This document shows, in pieces, positions 11,721 through 24,850 of a DNA stretch of 64,000 nt. The stretch spans positions 4,975,570 through 5,039,569 of the forward strand of contig NW_004450285.1 of NCBI RefSeq assembly GCF_000321225.1. The letters run 5' to 3'. The first letter of the stretch is position 1. Every line of letters begins with the position of its first letter. This DNA comes from Odobenus rosmarus divergens. Its lineage: Eukaryota; Chordata; Mammalia; Carnivora; Odobenidae. Below the pieces are notes generated by a model. It saw only the letters and a program-made list of their open reading frames with translations, was not told the DNA's origin and made no database searches. The translations under genes were made by a program, and so were the position numbers.

Positions 11721-13149
11721 CGTTGCTTTCTTTTAAAAATTCAGTCTCTTGTCCCTACATCATATGGTTGAAAGAAATAGTTAATCGTACAATGAAGGAG
11801 GAAGAAGGTAGTGTTTAAGGAGATGGTGTTTGACACTGAGTCACCTAAACAGCATGGTGTTAAATATTAAGATAGCTGTTTAACCTTAGTTTCATTTTCT
11901 TCAAAATTTAACATTTAACATATCAGGAAAAAAAAAAACAATGGTTAGTGTTAGTTAATAAGAAGTGATCAGGAAGTTAGTAATACATCTGAAAGCATGC
12001 TGTCATAGGAATCAGGAAAGAAATTTCCAAAAGGAGGATGTGTCCAACAAGTGTCAGGTCATGCTAAGATGTTAGATATGGAATGAGCGGGGCTTCCCAG
12101 ATGATGCAAGAGACAAAATGAGAACTGAGTATATTGATTTTCTTGGGGTTTTTCTTTATGAAAGAAAGTAAAAAGATGGTGGGATGTTGGCTGTGAGGGA
12201 GTGGTACTCTGACTAAACTCACTTGATAGTGGAAGAGAAGTCAGCATTTGGGGACTGCCGATTTTCTTCAGTAGGATAAACCTTGGTTGCTTGAGTTCAG
12301 CAATAAACATTATAGAACTATACAATATCTTTCTAATAAATTTTAGATAGTCTCCCTTTCAGGTGCCCCAAACTGGTTTTTCAATGGTACAGATTCCTTC
12401 ATTATTTGCTTTCAATTCAGTTCTATCTGCCTTGTGTTTATTGGCTAAGCATCCCATATTTTGACATTAGGTTGTCCTTTACATTTAGTTTTTGGAGTTA
12501 CTTTGATCATTTTTCTGTATATGTGTAGGCACTTTGGTTGGAAGGTTATGTAGGTGATTATATTCAGAAGCTACATTAATGCAGAAGTCTGTCAAGACTT
12601 TCATAAGGTGTCTTGTATTTTTTGTTCTTCAAGTTCTTCCTATTTCCAGTTAGGTCATAAAAAAATTATGTATGGCATGTATATTATTTAATACATATAA
12701 TATATAAAGTATTGCTTACAAAAATACTTTATCTTCACTATTTGTGTAGAGTTGACATAAGAGATATCCATTTAATAATATTTCCTGTACTTTGGCAAAG
12801 TATTTTATAAATACACTGGCAAATATGCAATCTATTGTATAGTAAAATATGGTAACAAGGGAAGAAGATACATAATAGGGCTTTAAAGATATTACATATC
12901 TTTAGGGAAGATATGCAATAATCACTTCAGGAGTGATTCTCTTCTTATCTTAAATAGAACATTGTCCATCCAGCATATTGTGCTAGAGAAGAATTCCAAT
13001 CTATTTAGATGTGCTGTAAACCACAGAATTTTGTGGAGCTCTTTCTCTTATTCGTGTTGAACAAGCTATCTCACCTCCTCTCAGTTAGGAAATGGAGCAT
13101 GTATCAGAATTTTAAACATAGAGCAATGATTATATTTCTAAGATATCCT
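11721..13149. other. Intergenic, nothing recognised
   Basis: AT-rich sequence with an A-run at 11931-11940 and an AT-rich patch near 12670-12710. No feature is assigned. Confidence 0.5.
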
Positions 13150-15245
13150 CTATCAAAATATATATAATTCCACCTAAGGACTTTACCAAGAAGCTCTCAG
13201 AACTAATAAATGAGTTCAGGGAAGTTGCAAGATGCAATCAAATAGAAAAATCACTTACATTTCTATACACCAACAGCAAACTATCTGAAAGAAAAATAAA
13301 ACAGTGCTATTCCCAATAGCATCAAAATCAATACAAGACTTGGGAATAAATTGAACCAAGGAGGTAAAAGATTCATACTAAAAAGAGTAAGACATTGATG
13401 AAAGAAACTGAAGAATACACAATTAAAATAAAAGGTACTCCATGTTCATGGATTGAAAGACTGACTATTTCTAAAATTTCTCTACTACCCGAAGTCATCT
13501 ATAAATCCAACACAATCCCTATCAAAATTTTAATGGCAAGGTTTATAGAGATAGAAATGATCCTAAAATTTTATGTAACCACAAGGATTCCAAATAGCCA
13601 AAGCAACCTGAGAATGAAGAACAAAGCTGGGCACATGACACTTCCTATTTCAAAATATATTACAAAGCAACAGTAATCAAAACAGTATGGCACTGGCATT
13701 AGTAAGGCAAACAGACACATGGATGAGTAGAACAGAATCCAGAACTCAGAAAGAAATCCTTTCATATTTGGTCAACTAACATTTGACAAAGGAGCCAAGA
13801 ATACTCAGTGAGAACAGGATAGTTTCTTCAATACTGAAGAGTGAGATAATTAGATATTCACATACATAAGAAGGAAACTGAATCCCTGTCTTATACCACT
13901 CATAAAAATTGAAATGAATTAAAGATATAAGTGTAAAACCTAAAACTATAACACTCCTAGGAAAAAAATAGGGAAAAATTCCTTAACAGTCTTAGCAACA
14001 AAAATTTTTTAAATGACACCAAAAGCACAAACAAAGTAGAAAATAAACAAGTGAGACTACATAGAACTAAAAGCCTTCCTCACTGCAAAGGCTATTATCA
14101 ACAGAATGAAAAGGCAACCAAATGAATGGGAGAAAGTATTGCCAAACGATAAATATGACAAGGAGTTAATATGCAAAGTGCATAAGGAACTCATAAAACT
14201 CAATAGCAAAAAAAAAACAACAAATAATCCAATTAAAAAATGGGCAGAGGATCTGAACATTTTTCCAAAGAAGGCATACAAATGCCCAACAGGTACCTGA
14301 AAAGATGCTTGACATCACTAACTATGGGAGAAAAACAAATCCAAACCACAGTGAGCTATCCCCTCACATCTGTCAGAATGGCTATTGTCAAAGACAAGAG
14401 GTAACAAATGTTGGCAAGGAGGTGATGAAAAAGGAATCCTGGTGCACTGATGGTGGGAATGTAAATTAGAGCTACCACCATGAAAACAATATTGATGTTC
14501 CTTAAAAAATTAAATATAGAACTACCATCTGTTCTTAGCAATCCCACTTCTGGGCGTATATAGGAAATGAGATTACTTATCTTGACTAGAGAATCTGCAT
14601 CACCATATTTATTGCAGCATTATTCACAATAGTCAAACATGGAAATAATTTGTGTCCATCAATGGATGAATGGATAAAGAAAGTGTGGTGTGTGTATGTA
14701 TGTGTGTGTGTGTAATATACAATGAAATATTTAGTCATAAAAAGATGGAAATCTTGTCTTTGCTTCAACATACATGGACCTTGAGGGCATTATGTTAGGT
14801 GAACTATGTCAGAGAAAGTCAAATACTGTATAATACCATTTATACATGGAATCTAAAAGAGCCCACCTTGTAGAAATAGATTGTAGATTGGTGGTTGAAA
14901 GGGGCTATGGGTTGGGGGATATAGGGAGATGTTGGCCTAAGTGTTTAAAATTCCAGTTATAAGATGAATTAGTTCTGGGAATCTAATGTACAGTATGATG
15001 ACTATAGTTAACAATACTGTATTATATATTCCAAAGTTAATAAGTAAAAGCAGGTCTTAAATATTCCCACCACACACACACACACACACACAAAGGTAAT
15101 TATGTGAGGGGATGGATGTGTTAACTAATCTTATTGTGGTAATCATTGTGGTAATCATTTCACAATATGTGCACATATCAAATCGTCACATTGTGCAGCT
15201 TTAGCTTACACAATAAGTCAATTATATCTCGGTAAAGCTGGAAAA
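13150..15245 (+). mobile_element. Old L1 (L1M-type), ORF2 C-terminal half and 3'UTR
   Basis: Carries the familiar ORF2 tail order: AACTAATAAATGAGTTCAG, ACATTTCTATACACCAACAG, AATCCAACACAATCCCTATC, CAAAACAGTATGGCACTGGC, GCAGCATTATTCACAATAG. An old-type 3'UTR follows (GACTATAGTTAACAATACTG). It has many indels and stops and no usable frame. It contains (TG)n at about 14688-14714 and (CA)n at 15069-15092. Confidence 0.9.
15069..15092. repeat. (CA)n microsatellite in the L1 3'UTR
   Basis: Twelve CA units in a row near the end of the old L1. Confidence 0.95.
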
Positions 15246-15513
15246 AAATCCAGTATGTGTTTGTTCTGAAATTGACTTGGAATTTCTTTAAGCAATTCTA
15301 AGGATTAAGAAATACCAAATAGGAAGGAATAAAATGTCTCAGAGAATAAATATTCTAAATCATCAAAATATTAGAAAAAAAGCCCAGTTATTTTACTGTG
15401 AGGTTATAACACAACTGAAGGTAGAACTAAATGATTTCTTACTTTGAGTAGAAATTACTGGCTTTTTGAAAATTTTTCATTTTTCTTTTTTTAGGAAAAT
15501 AAGTTCAATTTTT

Positions 15514-15697
15514 TAAAAGATTTTATGTATTTATTTATTTGAGAGAGAGATAGTGAGAGAGAGCATGAGTGGGGAGGAGAGGGAGAAGCAGTCTCCCCAC
15601 GAGCAGGAAGCCCAATGCGGGGCTCGATCCCAGGACCCTGGGACCACAACCTGAGCCGAAGGCAGAAGCTTAACCGACTGAGCCACCCAGGTGCCTC
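15514..15697 (-). mobile_element. CAN-SINE
   Basis: Tail complement at about 15514-15550 and head ending GAGCCACCCAGGTGCCTC. Imperfect target duplication AATAAG(T/C)TCAA at about 15498 and 15698. Confidence 0.9.
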
Positions 15698-15712
15698 AAT
15701 AAGCTCAAATTT

Positions 15713-16789
15713 TTATATTGAAAATGCCAGGTGAACACTTGCCTTAGATTGTATTTATTATTTAAAACTTCAGCCTCCTTTCTCTTTTCCTAAGTCGTGG
15801 CATTTGCTGCTATTAAAGGCTAAAGTAAATGACCAGCTACCTTGAAGAGGAAAGGTGACTGACATTAAAATAATTCAAAACCAAATTTCTAAAGTGATGT
15901 TATTAAATATTAACCATCATTATAATAATAGTTTAATAAAAAGTCACCAGTTCTATTTCATGTAAAATTAGAAAAATGATTTATTTTGATGTATAAAAAG
16001 GCAAGAAAGAGCATTATTTTAATCTAGACTTCATATCATTTATTTAATTGATGCAATTATAGACACATTTCAAGTGATCTTTTGTGAAAGAAATACTAAT
16101 GCTCATGAAAAGACAAACTCAAATGATTGTAGGTAGTGTGCACTATATGCTATTTAAGAGACATATAAAGAAATGCACAATTACTTTAGTATATTCTAAT
16201 TCAGTTACACAGAGAGTGACAGGTCCTGGACAGACGGTGGTGGTGCTAAGGGCAAACTCCAGGTCCGTCAAGAGACTCACAACTGGGGCCTATTTGTGGC
16301 ACAGAGGCATCAGGGCACTCCATAAATGTGAATCTATCCTGCCTCTATTCCTGGCTCAAATGGAAGCTACTGCTGGGACATATTCCTGTGTGTGAGGAGT
16401 GTGTGTGTGTGTGTGTCTTCTATATAACATTCTCTTTTAATTCACACCAAAGATCTGAGAAAAATTTTGTTAGAGAATCACATCAATCTTTCACAGAACA
16501 CAGCCTACTTCCCACATTGCTATAATACTGAACAAGCATAGATTTCCTCCAGAAAACACAAGCAACAGAAAGCCTATCCTACAAAAAACATCCTACTGAT
16601 AAAACGTATGTGGCAACCAGGTCTCTGGAGATTTGGAGACACTGCCTTCCTTCAAAATAGATTTAAACTTATAAACAGAAAACACTGTGAGTTCTGTTCT
16701 CCATGTGAACGAAGAAGACATTGCACTTGTAAATAGCATATCTAGGGAGTATTCTTAGGAACGGTTTGCACATTTCGATTTAATTTAAT
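15713..16789. other. Intergenic, (TG)n only
   Basis: A (TG)n tract lies at about 16400-16418. A 103-codon open frame at 16084-16395 has no recognisable domain. Nothing else is assigned. Confidence 0.45.
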
Positions 16790-16935
16790 TTTAAGACCCT
16801 TTATATAGCACTTATTCTGTGTCAGGCATTTTTTTTTTTTTTTTTTTTTTTTTGTAGTCATGCACTGTTTGTTCCCGGAAACAAACTAGGGAAGAAGATA
16901 TTTTTACTCTATTTTACAGACGAGGTGTACTTTTT
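16790..16935 (-). mobile_element. MIR fragment interrupted by a 25-T run
   Basis: TATAGCACTTATTCTGTGTCAGGCA, then T25 (16829-16853), then the MIR-like CTCTATTTTACAGACGAGG at about 16908-16925. Confidence 0.6.
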
Positions 16936-17230
16936 AAAAGTGGTCATTATGGTTGTCATGAGAACGCATCTGGTATTTTGCTGCTACAGAGAATGGAATT
17001 GAACAAGGGTTCTAGGTGCTGTACTTTGAAATCCATCACCATGTTTGTGCCCAGGCTGTACCTCACACAGGCTGCTCTAGGACCATGACTTGGTTGGTGG
17101 GATACTAAGGCAAACCTGTTTCTGGTAGACACATGGCTGCCAGGACTCCTAGATGGCTGACTTTGCCAAAGATTCCTGAGATTGCCACTCGAATGGCGGT
17201 GTGAGATGCTTCCACTCAATCTGTTTGTTC

Positions 17231-17426
17231 TTTTTTTTTTTTTTTTTAAGATTTATTTATTTATTTGAGAGAGAGAGAGCAGGGACAGAGGCAGAGGAAA
17301 GAATCTCAAGCAGACTCCTCACTGCGCGCAGAGCCTGATGCGGGGCTCCATCTCACGACCCTGAGATCATGACCTGAGCCACAATCAAGAGTCAGACACT
17401 TAACTGACTGAGCCACCAGGCGCCCC
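17231..17426 (-). mobile_element. CAN-SINE, older subfamily
   Basis: Head reads CACAATCAAGAGTCAGACAC...GAGCCACCAGGCGCCCC, a variant body unlike the common copies here. Target duplication TCCACTCAAT is at 17211-17220 and 17427-17436. Confidence 0.9.
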
Positions 17427-17699
17427 TCCACTCAATCCTTTCTAAGCTCCATGCTGCCTAACTGTTCCAAAGGTTGAAACACATGGAAATGTTTCATTTT
17501 GCAATTTTAGTTTGTCCCTGAATTGTGAAAGTTGTCAAAGAATGCAATGAATGAAGAAAACCAAAAAAATAAATAAATAAAAGAAGAAATCAATTTCCAT
17601 TGTGTTTGATTTCATTTATGAATGTAAGTGCAGAATCCTAATTCATATGCCTGAAAATAATTCAACACCATATTCAAGAAAAATCAGAAATGAGTATCA

Positions 17700-18490
17700 A
17701 TAGTGTTTTAAAAAAATATGATGAGCTACCACCTCACACCTGTCAGAATGGCTAAAATTAACAACACAGAAAGCAACAGATGTTGGTCAGGATGTGGAGA
17801 AAGGGGAACCCTCTTACACTGTTGGTGAGAATGCAAACTGGTTCAACCACTCTGGAAAACAGTATGGAGGTTCCTCAAAAAGTTAAAAATAGAACTATCC
17901 CATGACCCAGCAATTGTATTACTAGGTATTTACCCAAAGGATACAAAAATACTGATGGAAGGGACACATGCACCCCAATGTTTATAGCAGCATTATCAAC
18001 AATAGCCAAATTATGGAAAGAACCCGAATGCCCATCAACTGATGAGTGGGTAAAAAAGAAATGGTATAAATATACGTGTGTGTTTGTGTGTGTGTGTGTG
18101 TGGAATATTACTCGACCATCAAAAAGAATGAAATCTTGACATTTGCAATGATGTGAATGGAGCTAGAGTGTATTATGCTAAGCAAAATAAGTCAGAGAAA
18201 GGCAAATACCATGATTTCACTCATATGTGGAATTTAAGAAACCAAACAGATGGACATAGTGAAGAGGAAAAAAAGAGAGAAGCAAATCGTAAGAGACTCT
18301 TAACTACAGAGAACAACCTGAGGGTTGCTGGGGGGGAGGTGGGCGGGGGATGGGCTAAATGGGTGGTAGGTAATGAGGGCACTGGTTGTGATGAGCACTG
18401 AGTGTTATATGTAAGTGATGAATCACTAAATTCTACTCCTGAAGCCAACATTACACTATATGTTAACTAACTAGAATTTAAGTAAAAATT
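17700..18490 (+). mobile_element. L1 3' end: ORF2 tail and 3'UTR, 5'-truncated
   Basis: ORF2 tail phrases are clear (GAGCTACCACCTCACACCTG, AATAGCCAAATTATGGAAAG, GGAATATTACTCGACCATC), followed by the G-rich 3'UTR block near 18330-18350 and the end GTTAACTAACTAGAATTTAAGT. A (TG)n tract at 18079-18102 interrupts it. No intact ORF2. Confidence 0.92.
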
Positions 18491-18620
18491 CGGGGAAAAA
18501 ATGTGGTGCTGAAACATATTTGCTAATACTCAAAATTCATTCTTCAAAAGAAATTAGATTGGTAGTGTGAGATTACTTTTTTAACATGATAAAACTATCT
18601 CATACTGTATTAAGATTTAA

Positions 18621-18734
18621 AGAGGGCACGTACTGCATGGAGCACTGGGTGTTATATGCAAACAATGAATCATGGAACACTACATCAAAAACTAATGATG
18701 TAATGTATGGTGACTAACATAACATGATTAAAAA
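18621..18734 (+). mobile_element. Very short L1 3' end
   Basis: About 115 bp of the carnivoran L1 3'UTR end (ATGGAGCACTGGGTGTTATA ... TAACATAACATGATTAAAA). Target duplication AAGATTTAA is at 18612-18620 and 18735-18743. Confidence 0.9.
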
Positions 18735-18815
18735 AAGATTTAATGTCTTTCTTCTAAGTTTGTAAATGGGACCAATCACTTTTCAAAAATAACTGTTAAA
18801 ATTGCCAGACCTACA

Positions 18816-19001
18816 GGGCGCCTGGGTGGCTCAGTTGGTTGGGCGACTGCCTTTGGCTCAGGTCATGATCCTGGAGTCCCGGGATCGAGTCCTGCATCGG
18901 GCTCCCTGCTCAGCGGGGAGTCTGCCTCTCCCTCTGACCTTCTTCCCTCATGCTCTCTCTCTACCATTCTCTCTCTCTCTCAATAAATAAATTAAAAAAA
19001 A
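18816..19001 (+). mobile_element. CAN-SINE, recent-looking
   Basis: Begins GGGCGCCTGGGTGGCTCAG, has a CT-rich body, then the AATAAATAAATT tail. Perfect 15-bp target duplication ATTGCCAGACCTACA at 18801-18815 and 19002-19016. Confidence 0.95.
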
Positions 19002-19016
19002 ATTGCCAGACCTACA

Positions 19017-21683
19017 AATAAAAGACTTACAAAATTAATATAAAAACTGAAGGATGGTGAGTTTTTAAAATTTTTAATGTAAAGGTATTAAACATTAGCT
19101 TAGTTTTTCTAATTGAAGAAAAAACCTCTAAATGCAAAACAATTTACCTGAGTTATCAAAAGTCCTAAATTTTAAAAGACCATTATATAAAGTCACCTAA
19201 CATTACCTGATGAAGGTTTCTGCAAATGCTAAGTGCTTTTTTTTCTGTTAAGAAAGAAACCCAATCTTTTGAAAACAGACAAAATTCTGGATTTTTAAAA
19301 TAATGATAAAAAGATCATAATTCAAGTGATAACTTAAGATTTAAAAGTAATTACTAAATTACATTATATCATTACACATATGAGAATTTGTAATATGAAA
19401 TTTATAAATATATAACATTATTTTGTCATTTTATGCTAACTTCTAAAAAGTCTCTAAATTCTAGAATATTTTAGGTAAAATATAGTGCTCATAATAAAAA
19501 AAGTTAGGATTGAGCTATATATTATTCCATTTATTAGAAGTAAGATTTCAGTGGTGTCAGGGTATTGTGCCTGAGTCAATTAACTCTGACTTAGAGCTGC
19601 ATTCCAAGCCACATATAGCCTTTTGCAAACATATTCTATTTAGTTGTCTTCATACTAGATTATAGATGATTTGAGTACAAGAGCCAAGATTTAATCACTT
19701 TTGCATTCCAATTAAGAGGGAACCAGATATGAAACTGTGGTTTCTTCATTGAAAATCTGTGTAATACATATTGTATTTTATTGAAACTTAGGTATCATTG
19801 ATTATAACATGTAGTGCCAAGTTAGCAAAAACAGTGCCAATTCCAAGTGTAAAATCCTTCTCTATTTTAGAAATGATACATGTACAAAATTTTGCCTATT
19901 AGAATTCATCAGATATGATACTGCCCCCTTTACTATCAATTCTGGGATCCTCCATGGAGCTTTAAAAGAAATACCCATGGTCTTGAGCCTTGGTCCTCTT
20001 GCTTAAGCTCTTAAATTCAGCCAGCCATAATCAGTACCTTTCAGGACTAGAGTAAAAATATTCACAGACTTCGATCCTTTGTGTAACTTAATCTACAAGT
20101 AAACCCTAAGTGTCTCGAGTATCTTCTTCTCCCAAATTCCCACCTCCTATTCTCTATGGGACTATCAGGAATAATTTTGTTCATCTTAAACCCACCATTT
20201 TATATTTTCGTAGTCTATATTGTAGATGCATGCCTCTTCAGTCATCTGTTCAACTCATACTGTCCTTTCTTTTGAGCCAGTTTCCCCCTCCATCTGTTTC
20301 CTGGTTTTTTAACTTGCCTGATCCAAACTCTGTTGTGTTTGTAGCAGGTACATATTTTACTGTTTATATGTTCACATGTGTAAAAATGTAACTATTTTTC
20401 TATAACTCAATTTAACTTTTATTTTAAACCACATTCTACTCAGTAATGGAAAACTTAATCTTTCCAATTCAAAGTAAATTCAGTGAAATTTGTTATTTCT
20501 GTTTAATATGGGTTTATAATTCAATCATGTTAAGATTAAATGTACTTCTGAGGTTTTCTCCTTACCCTCCCGTAATGAGGTTAATTAAATTATAAGTCCT
20601 GCTAGGCACACCTGTTGCTAGAGGGTCATTGTGGACATAGGACTCTCTAGATTCTTCAGGATATAAAATAGAGCTGAGGTCTTATGCTTGGGCCTAAGAA
20701 TGGTGAGCTGAATGAATTTAAACTATATTATTCCATTTCCATTTTGCTTTCTGCTGCTAATGACCCACTAATACATGAGCTGTATCTTCATAAAATTTCC
20801 AGTGGGGATGGTCCAGGCTGAACTGGGAAAACCATTTCATGGCAGGCCCAATAGCTTTCTCTCAGTGACCTTGTGTACATTATTTGGAGACAAGGAGAGC
20901 TTTCAGATTCCAGACAGCATGAGTGATTGCTAGACATCAGAAGCCTTCAAATGCTACACATTTCCTTAATGAGATTTCTCATCTCCAGCACCAGGTTTTT
21001 TGTTTCTGCCTCATCTGAACTCAGATACAGATGCACAGGTTATCCCTACTCTTGGACTCCAAACTTGAAGGTGGATTCCACACTGGGACATGGAGGAGGC
21101 AGTCTTTCCAGCACGACTCACCCACCCTCTCCCACCCACCTGTCCTCTGCTGCACACACAGATTACTTCTAACACATTAGCTTTTCCCCCCACAAATTTT
21201 TCTCTTTCTTTACAAATCCTGAGTTTTTCTAGGTCAGAGATTTCAGGGAAGAATGTCCGCAGCCAGTACATGTGGACTTTCTTCCTCACATCTGAATCCT
21301 AGGCTTTTGTTCCTAGAAACGGAAAATGTTAGTGTCTTTTCTCCCTGGCTTGAGAGTGGTGATCCTGGCTCTTACACTCTGAATTTCAGTGATCAGGGGT
21401 AGCTGAGAAAAGATTCTACAATTTATGTCTCAGATTAGTGTTCTATCACACTCAGTTAACATCTTCATACTCTTCTTTAACTTTTTCCTTCATTTTCTGA
21501 ACTAAGCAGAAATACGGCTTTTTCCACATGGGTGCTACTTACCTAAAGCCCTTAATTCTCTATTTCCCCATACTTCATGTGGCCTAGGGTCAAGAAATGC
21601 CATGCGTCCTCTTTACTCTCTGACCTGGGAATAACTCTCATCACCCAAATCTCCTGTAGACACTCCTCTCATGGACATGCCCC
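19017..21683. other. Intergenic, nothing recognised
   Basis: AT-rich unique sequence. Open frames near 20110-20391 and 20927-21302 overlap each other on both strands and show no domain. Confidence 0.5.
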
Positions 21684-21698
21684 AAAATTCAGGGCATT

Positions 21699-21907
21699 GG
21701 GGTGCCTGGGTGGCTCAGTCACTTGAGCATCAACTCAACCAGTTGGCTCAGGTCATGATCTTGGGGTCCTGGGATTGAGTTCTGCATCAGGCTCCCCACT
21801 CAGCAGGGAGTCTGCTTGTCTCTCTCTCTCTGCCCCTCCCTCCACTTACATGCTCTCTCTCTTTCTCTCCCTCTAAAATAAATAAATAAATCTTTTTTAA
21901 AAAACAC
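21699..21907 (+). mobile_element. CAN-SINE
   Basis: GGGGTGCCTGGGTGGCTCAG head, CT-rich body, AAATAAATAAATC tail. Perfect 15-bp target duplication AAAATTCAGGGCATT at 21684-21698 and starting at 21908. Confidence 0.95.
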
Positions 21908-23127
21908 AAAAATTCAGGGCATTTATATAATGGAATTTTAAAGTGGACAGTGATCTAATGAGATATAATTGACATCACTTTTCAAACTGTGATAACAAAA
22001 GTGAGAATTTTCAAATAATTTAGATAAAACCAGTTGTGTGATTTTAAATGGCCATTCAATGTAAGGGTATAGAAGACTTGAGAATAAGAAGATGAATGAA
22101 AGGGGATTTGGAGTTGAAATAGTGTTTTGATACTTAGAGTTGATAAAAGGTGGTTTTTAAAATTTTTTAATTAAAAAATAATTTAGGGTTCATCAGAGAA
22201 GTCATTAGACCTGTGATTTTTCATTTGGGCACAGTGAGTAAATTAATAAATCCTAAGGAACAGTGGGGAAAACAAAAGCTTTTTGTTTCATGCCACAAAT
22301 AGTGTTTTAGAAGGATATGTTTATATTCTGCTATACTTTTCTTGGTCACTGCCAACCCCAAAGTTCATTGTCTTCCCACTTATTCACTGAAGGTACAGCA
22401 TATTCCTCGTAGTCATCCCTACTTCCTTAAGTCCTGACACTCTCTGGGTTACTTTATCATCCAGGTAGTTGATCCAGGCACTACTGTAGTATTTGATTGC
22501 CTTCTATTCAGTGACACTCTTACCCACACAGTGTAAGCCTCTGCACCCCGGGGCACACTTTGGACCATGCATTTGGCCAGAACTGCTCCACTTCTAAAAT
22601 AAGAAATACATTGTTTTGTCTGACCACAACCTTCTAACTCACTCTTTTAATTTAAATAACTCAATGCCTCCACCTTATTATGTATTCTTAACCTCTGGAG
22701 TCTTCTGCTTTCTCCACTGCAGCAATCTCCTCAGAATTGTTTTATGTCTTTCTTTTTAGTGTTATGTCTACTTCAACCACCCTGGTATCTTCTAGTATCT
22801 TCATCTCCTCTGCTCCATTTTCTTTTCATCACCCCTGTCTCGCAAAATCTGTCTTGGTTGAGATTCATAGGTCCCCTTTATCCATGCTGGGATCTGTGTA
22901 CATGAAGAGTGATTTATAAGATCACAGAACCACGCCAATGCATGTTTAAAGCATCCATTGCTGTCCTTTCCATGATTAGCTCCTTTTCCTTTTCCAAAAG
23001 CAGTTATTTCAAATATCCTCCACTCTCCACAAATTTCTAACTCTCCCATCTCCCCTTAATTCTCAGCAGGTGATTTCCTCTTTCTACTTCATTGTGCTTC
23101 ACAGAGAGAACAGGTAATTACTTCTTT

Positions 23128-23327
23128 TTTTTTTTTTAAAGATTTTTTTATTTATTCATTTGAGAGAGAGAATGAGATAGAGAGAGAGCACGAGAGGGGA
23201 GAGGGTCAGAGGGAGAAGCAGACTCCCTGCTGAGCAGGAAGCCCGATGCGGGACTCGATCCCGGGACTCCAGGATCATGACCTGAGCCGAAGGCAGTCGC
23301 TTAACCAACTGAGCCACCCAGGCGCCC
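23128..23327 (-). mobile_element. CAN-SINE, recent-looking
   Basis: Full-length, ending GAGCCACCCAGGCGCCC. Perfect 15-bp target duplication AGGTAATTACTTCTT at 23113-23127 and 23328-23342. Confidence 0.95.
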
Positions 23328-23694
23328 AGGTAATTACTTCTTTACGTTCCTTCAACCAACTTCTAATTTCACCCATTCTACAATTTCACCCATCTTTGAC
23401 CTCCACCTCTTCTTTGGATAACGTTCTCCTGAATTATCTTTGACTTGAGCTACTGATTCTTCTCTATTTTCTCCTTCTGAATCTCCCTTCCTATTAATTC
23501 CACTGGATCCAATGTTTTTCGCAGGAAGAAAGAAAACTTCCTTCAACCATATACTGCTTCAGCTTTGCCCTGTATTTCCCCTCTCTCTCAAAGCCACATT
23601 TCTTGAAGGGAATTGTCTGCCCCTACTTTCTGATGACTCTAAATTCTACTGCAATTTTGCCTTCACCTGCACCATGCATTGAAACTCCTCTTGT

Positions 23695-23890
23695 TGGGGC
23701 ACCTGGGTGGCTCAGTCATTGAGCGTCTGCCTTCGGCTCAGGTCATGATCCCAGGGTCCTGGGATCGAGCCCCACGTGGGGCTCCCTGCTCCACGGGAAG
23801 CCTGCTTCTCCCTCTCCCACTCCCCTTGCTTGTGTTCCTGCTCTGCTATCTTTCTGTCAAATAAATAAAATCTTTAAAAAAAAAAAAAAA
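23695..23890 (+). mobile_element. CAN-SINE
   Basis: GGGGCACCTGGGTGGCTCAG head, CAAATAAATAAAATC tail and A14. Perfect 14-bp target duplication GAAACTCCTCTTGT at 23681-23694 and 23891-23904. Confidence 0.95.
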
Positions 23891-24689
23891 GAAACTCCTC
23901 TTGTCAAGGCCGCCGTGACTTCTTTGCTGCTAAATCAAATCTAGCATTTTAGAATATACAAATTATTTTCACCTGCCTGCTTTTCTTTTAGTATTATTTC
24001 AGCCTCATAGTATTATCTACACTTTCTGAATAAGAAACTGATACTCTGAAAGCTGATTTCATCAACATCACAAACATAACTATAGCTGGCAGAAGTTGAT
24101 CTTGAATCAAGGGCTTCTGACTCAGGATCCTGTATTTTGCAATGATAAAATAAGGTGAATCAATTATCTTCTCATATTCATTATTCCATCGATATTTACA
24201 ATTTATTTTTTACTTAATATCCTGTATTTCCGTGGCCTACATTGATAGCAGATGCCACAGCATCTGAAGTTATTAATAATTTAGATGACCCAGAAATTTC
24301 TGGGAAAAGGGGAAGCTAATGAGAACAGTTTTGCCTCATGAATTTCTGAGCAAACATAAAGACACTGAACATGTTAGAGACAGACTATTCCTCCTAAGTA
24401 ATGTAAATTTACTCAAGCAAAAATCTAAAAAAACAAAAAAAACAAAAAAAACAGCGAAAGAGTAAAATTTCACCCATTGTGAGAAACTAGATTGGGCTTA
24501 AAAAACAAATACTGAATGACAGATCTCTGTTCTGACTTGGAAAAAAATTTCCAATATTTTCTCTTTTTCTTTATAAATCTCTTTCCATTGAGAAACTTAT
24601 ATTTTGGTGATAAGAAAATCATGCAGAAGAATACTTATAATCCACAAGAATTTTCAGTGCATTGCTACGGTATTGGTCTATGTGAAATG

Positions 24690-24850
24690 CCCTGAAAGCA
24701 GAAGAAAATAAGCCCTCAAGATCAGGCTTTTCAGAATAAATGGCACTTCAGCTAAGACTTAATGGATTGCAGATGTTTTTCAGATGGGTAAGAGAGGAAA
24801 GGCATCTAAGCAGAGGGACCAGCATGTGCAAAATGCAGAAACACAGATAT
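24690..24850 (-). mobile_element. L2 3' end remnant
   Basis: The phrase AAGCAGAGGGACCAGCATGTG with flanking GGCACTTCAGCTAAGACTTA matches the reverse of the L2 3' end. Diverged. Confidence 0.5.

Larger units (their letters stand above)
22350..23960 (+). mobile_element. L2 LINE remnant, split by two SINEs
   Basis: Pyrimidine-rich text resembling the L2 endonuclease to RT region: TCTGACCACAACCTTCTAAC near 22620 and ACTCCTCTTGTCAAGGCCG near 23895. It is heavily diverged. CAN-SINEs at 23128-23327 and 23695-23890 interrupt it. Confidence 0.45.

Noticed and set aside
16084..16395. 103-codon open frame
   Set aside because: No recognisable protein features; flanked by AT-rich DNA and a TG repeat.
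17231..17426. tRNA-like box motifs in this and other SINEs
   Set aside because: These are SINE heads derived from tRNA, with no mature tRNA fold or independent gene.
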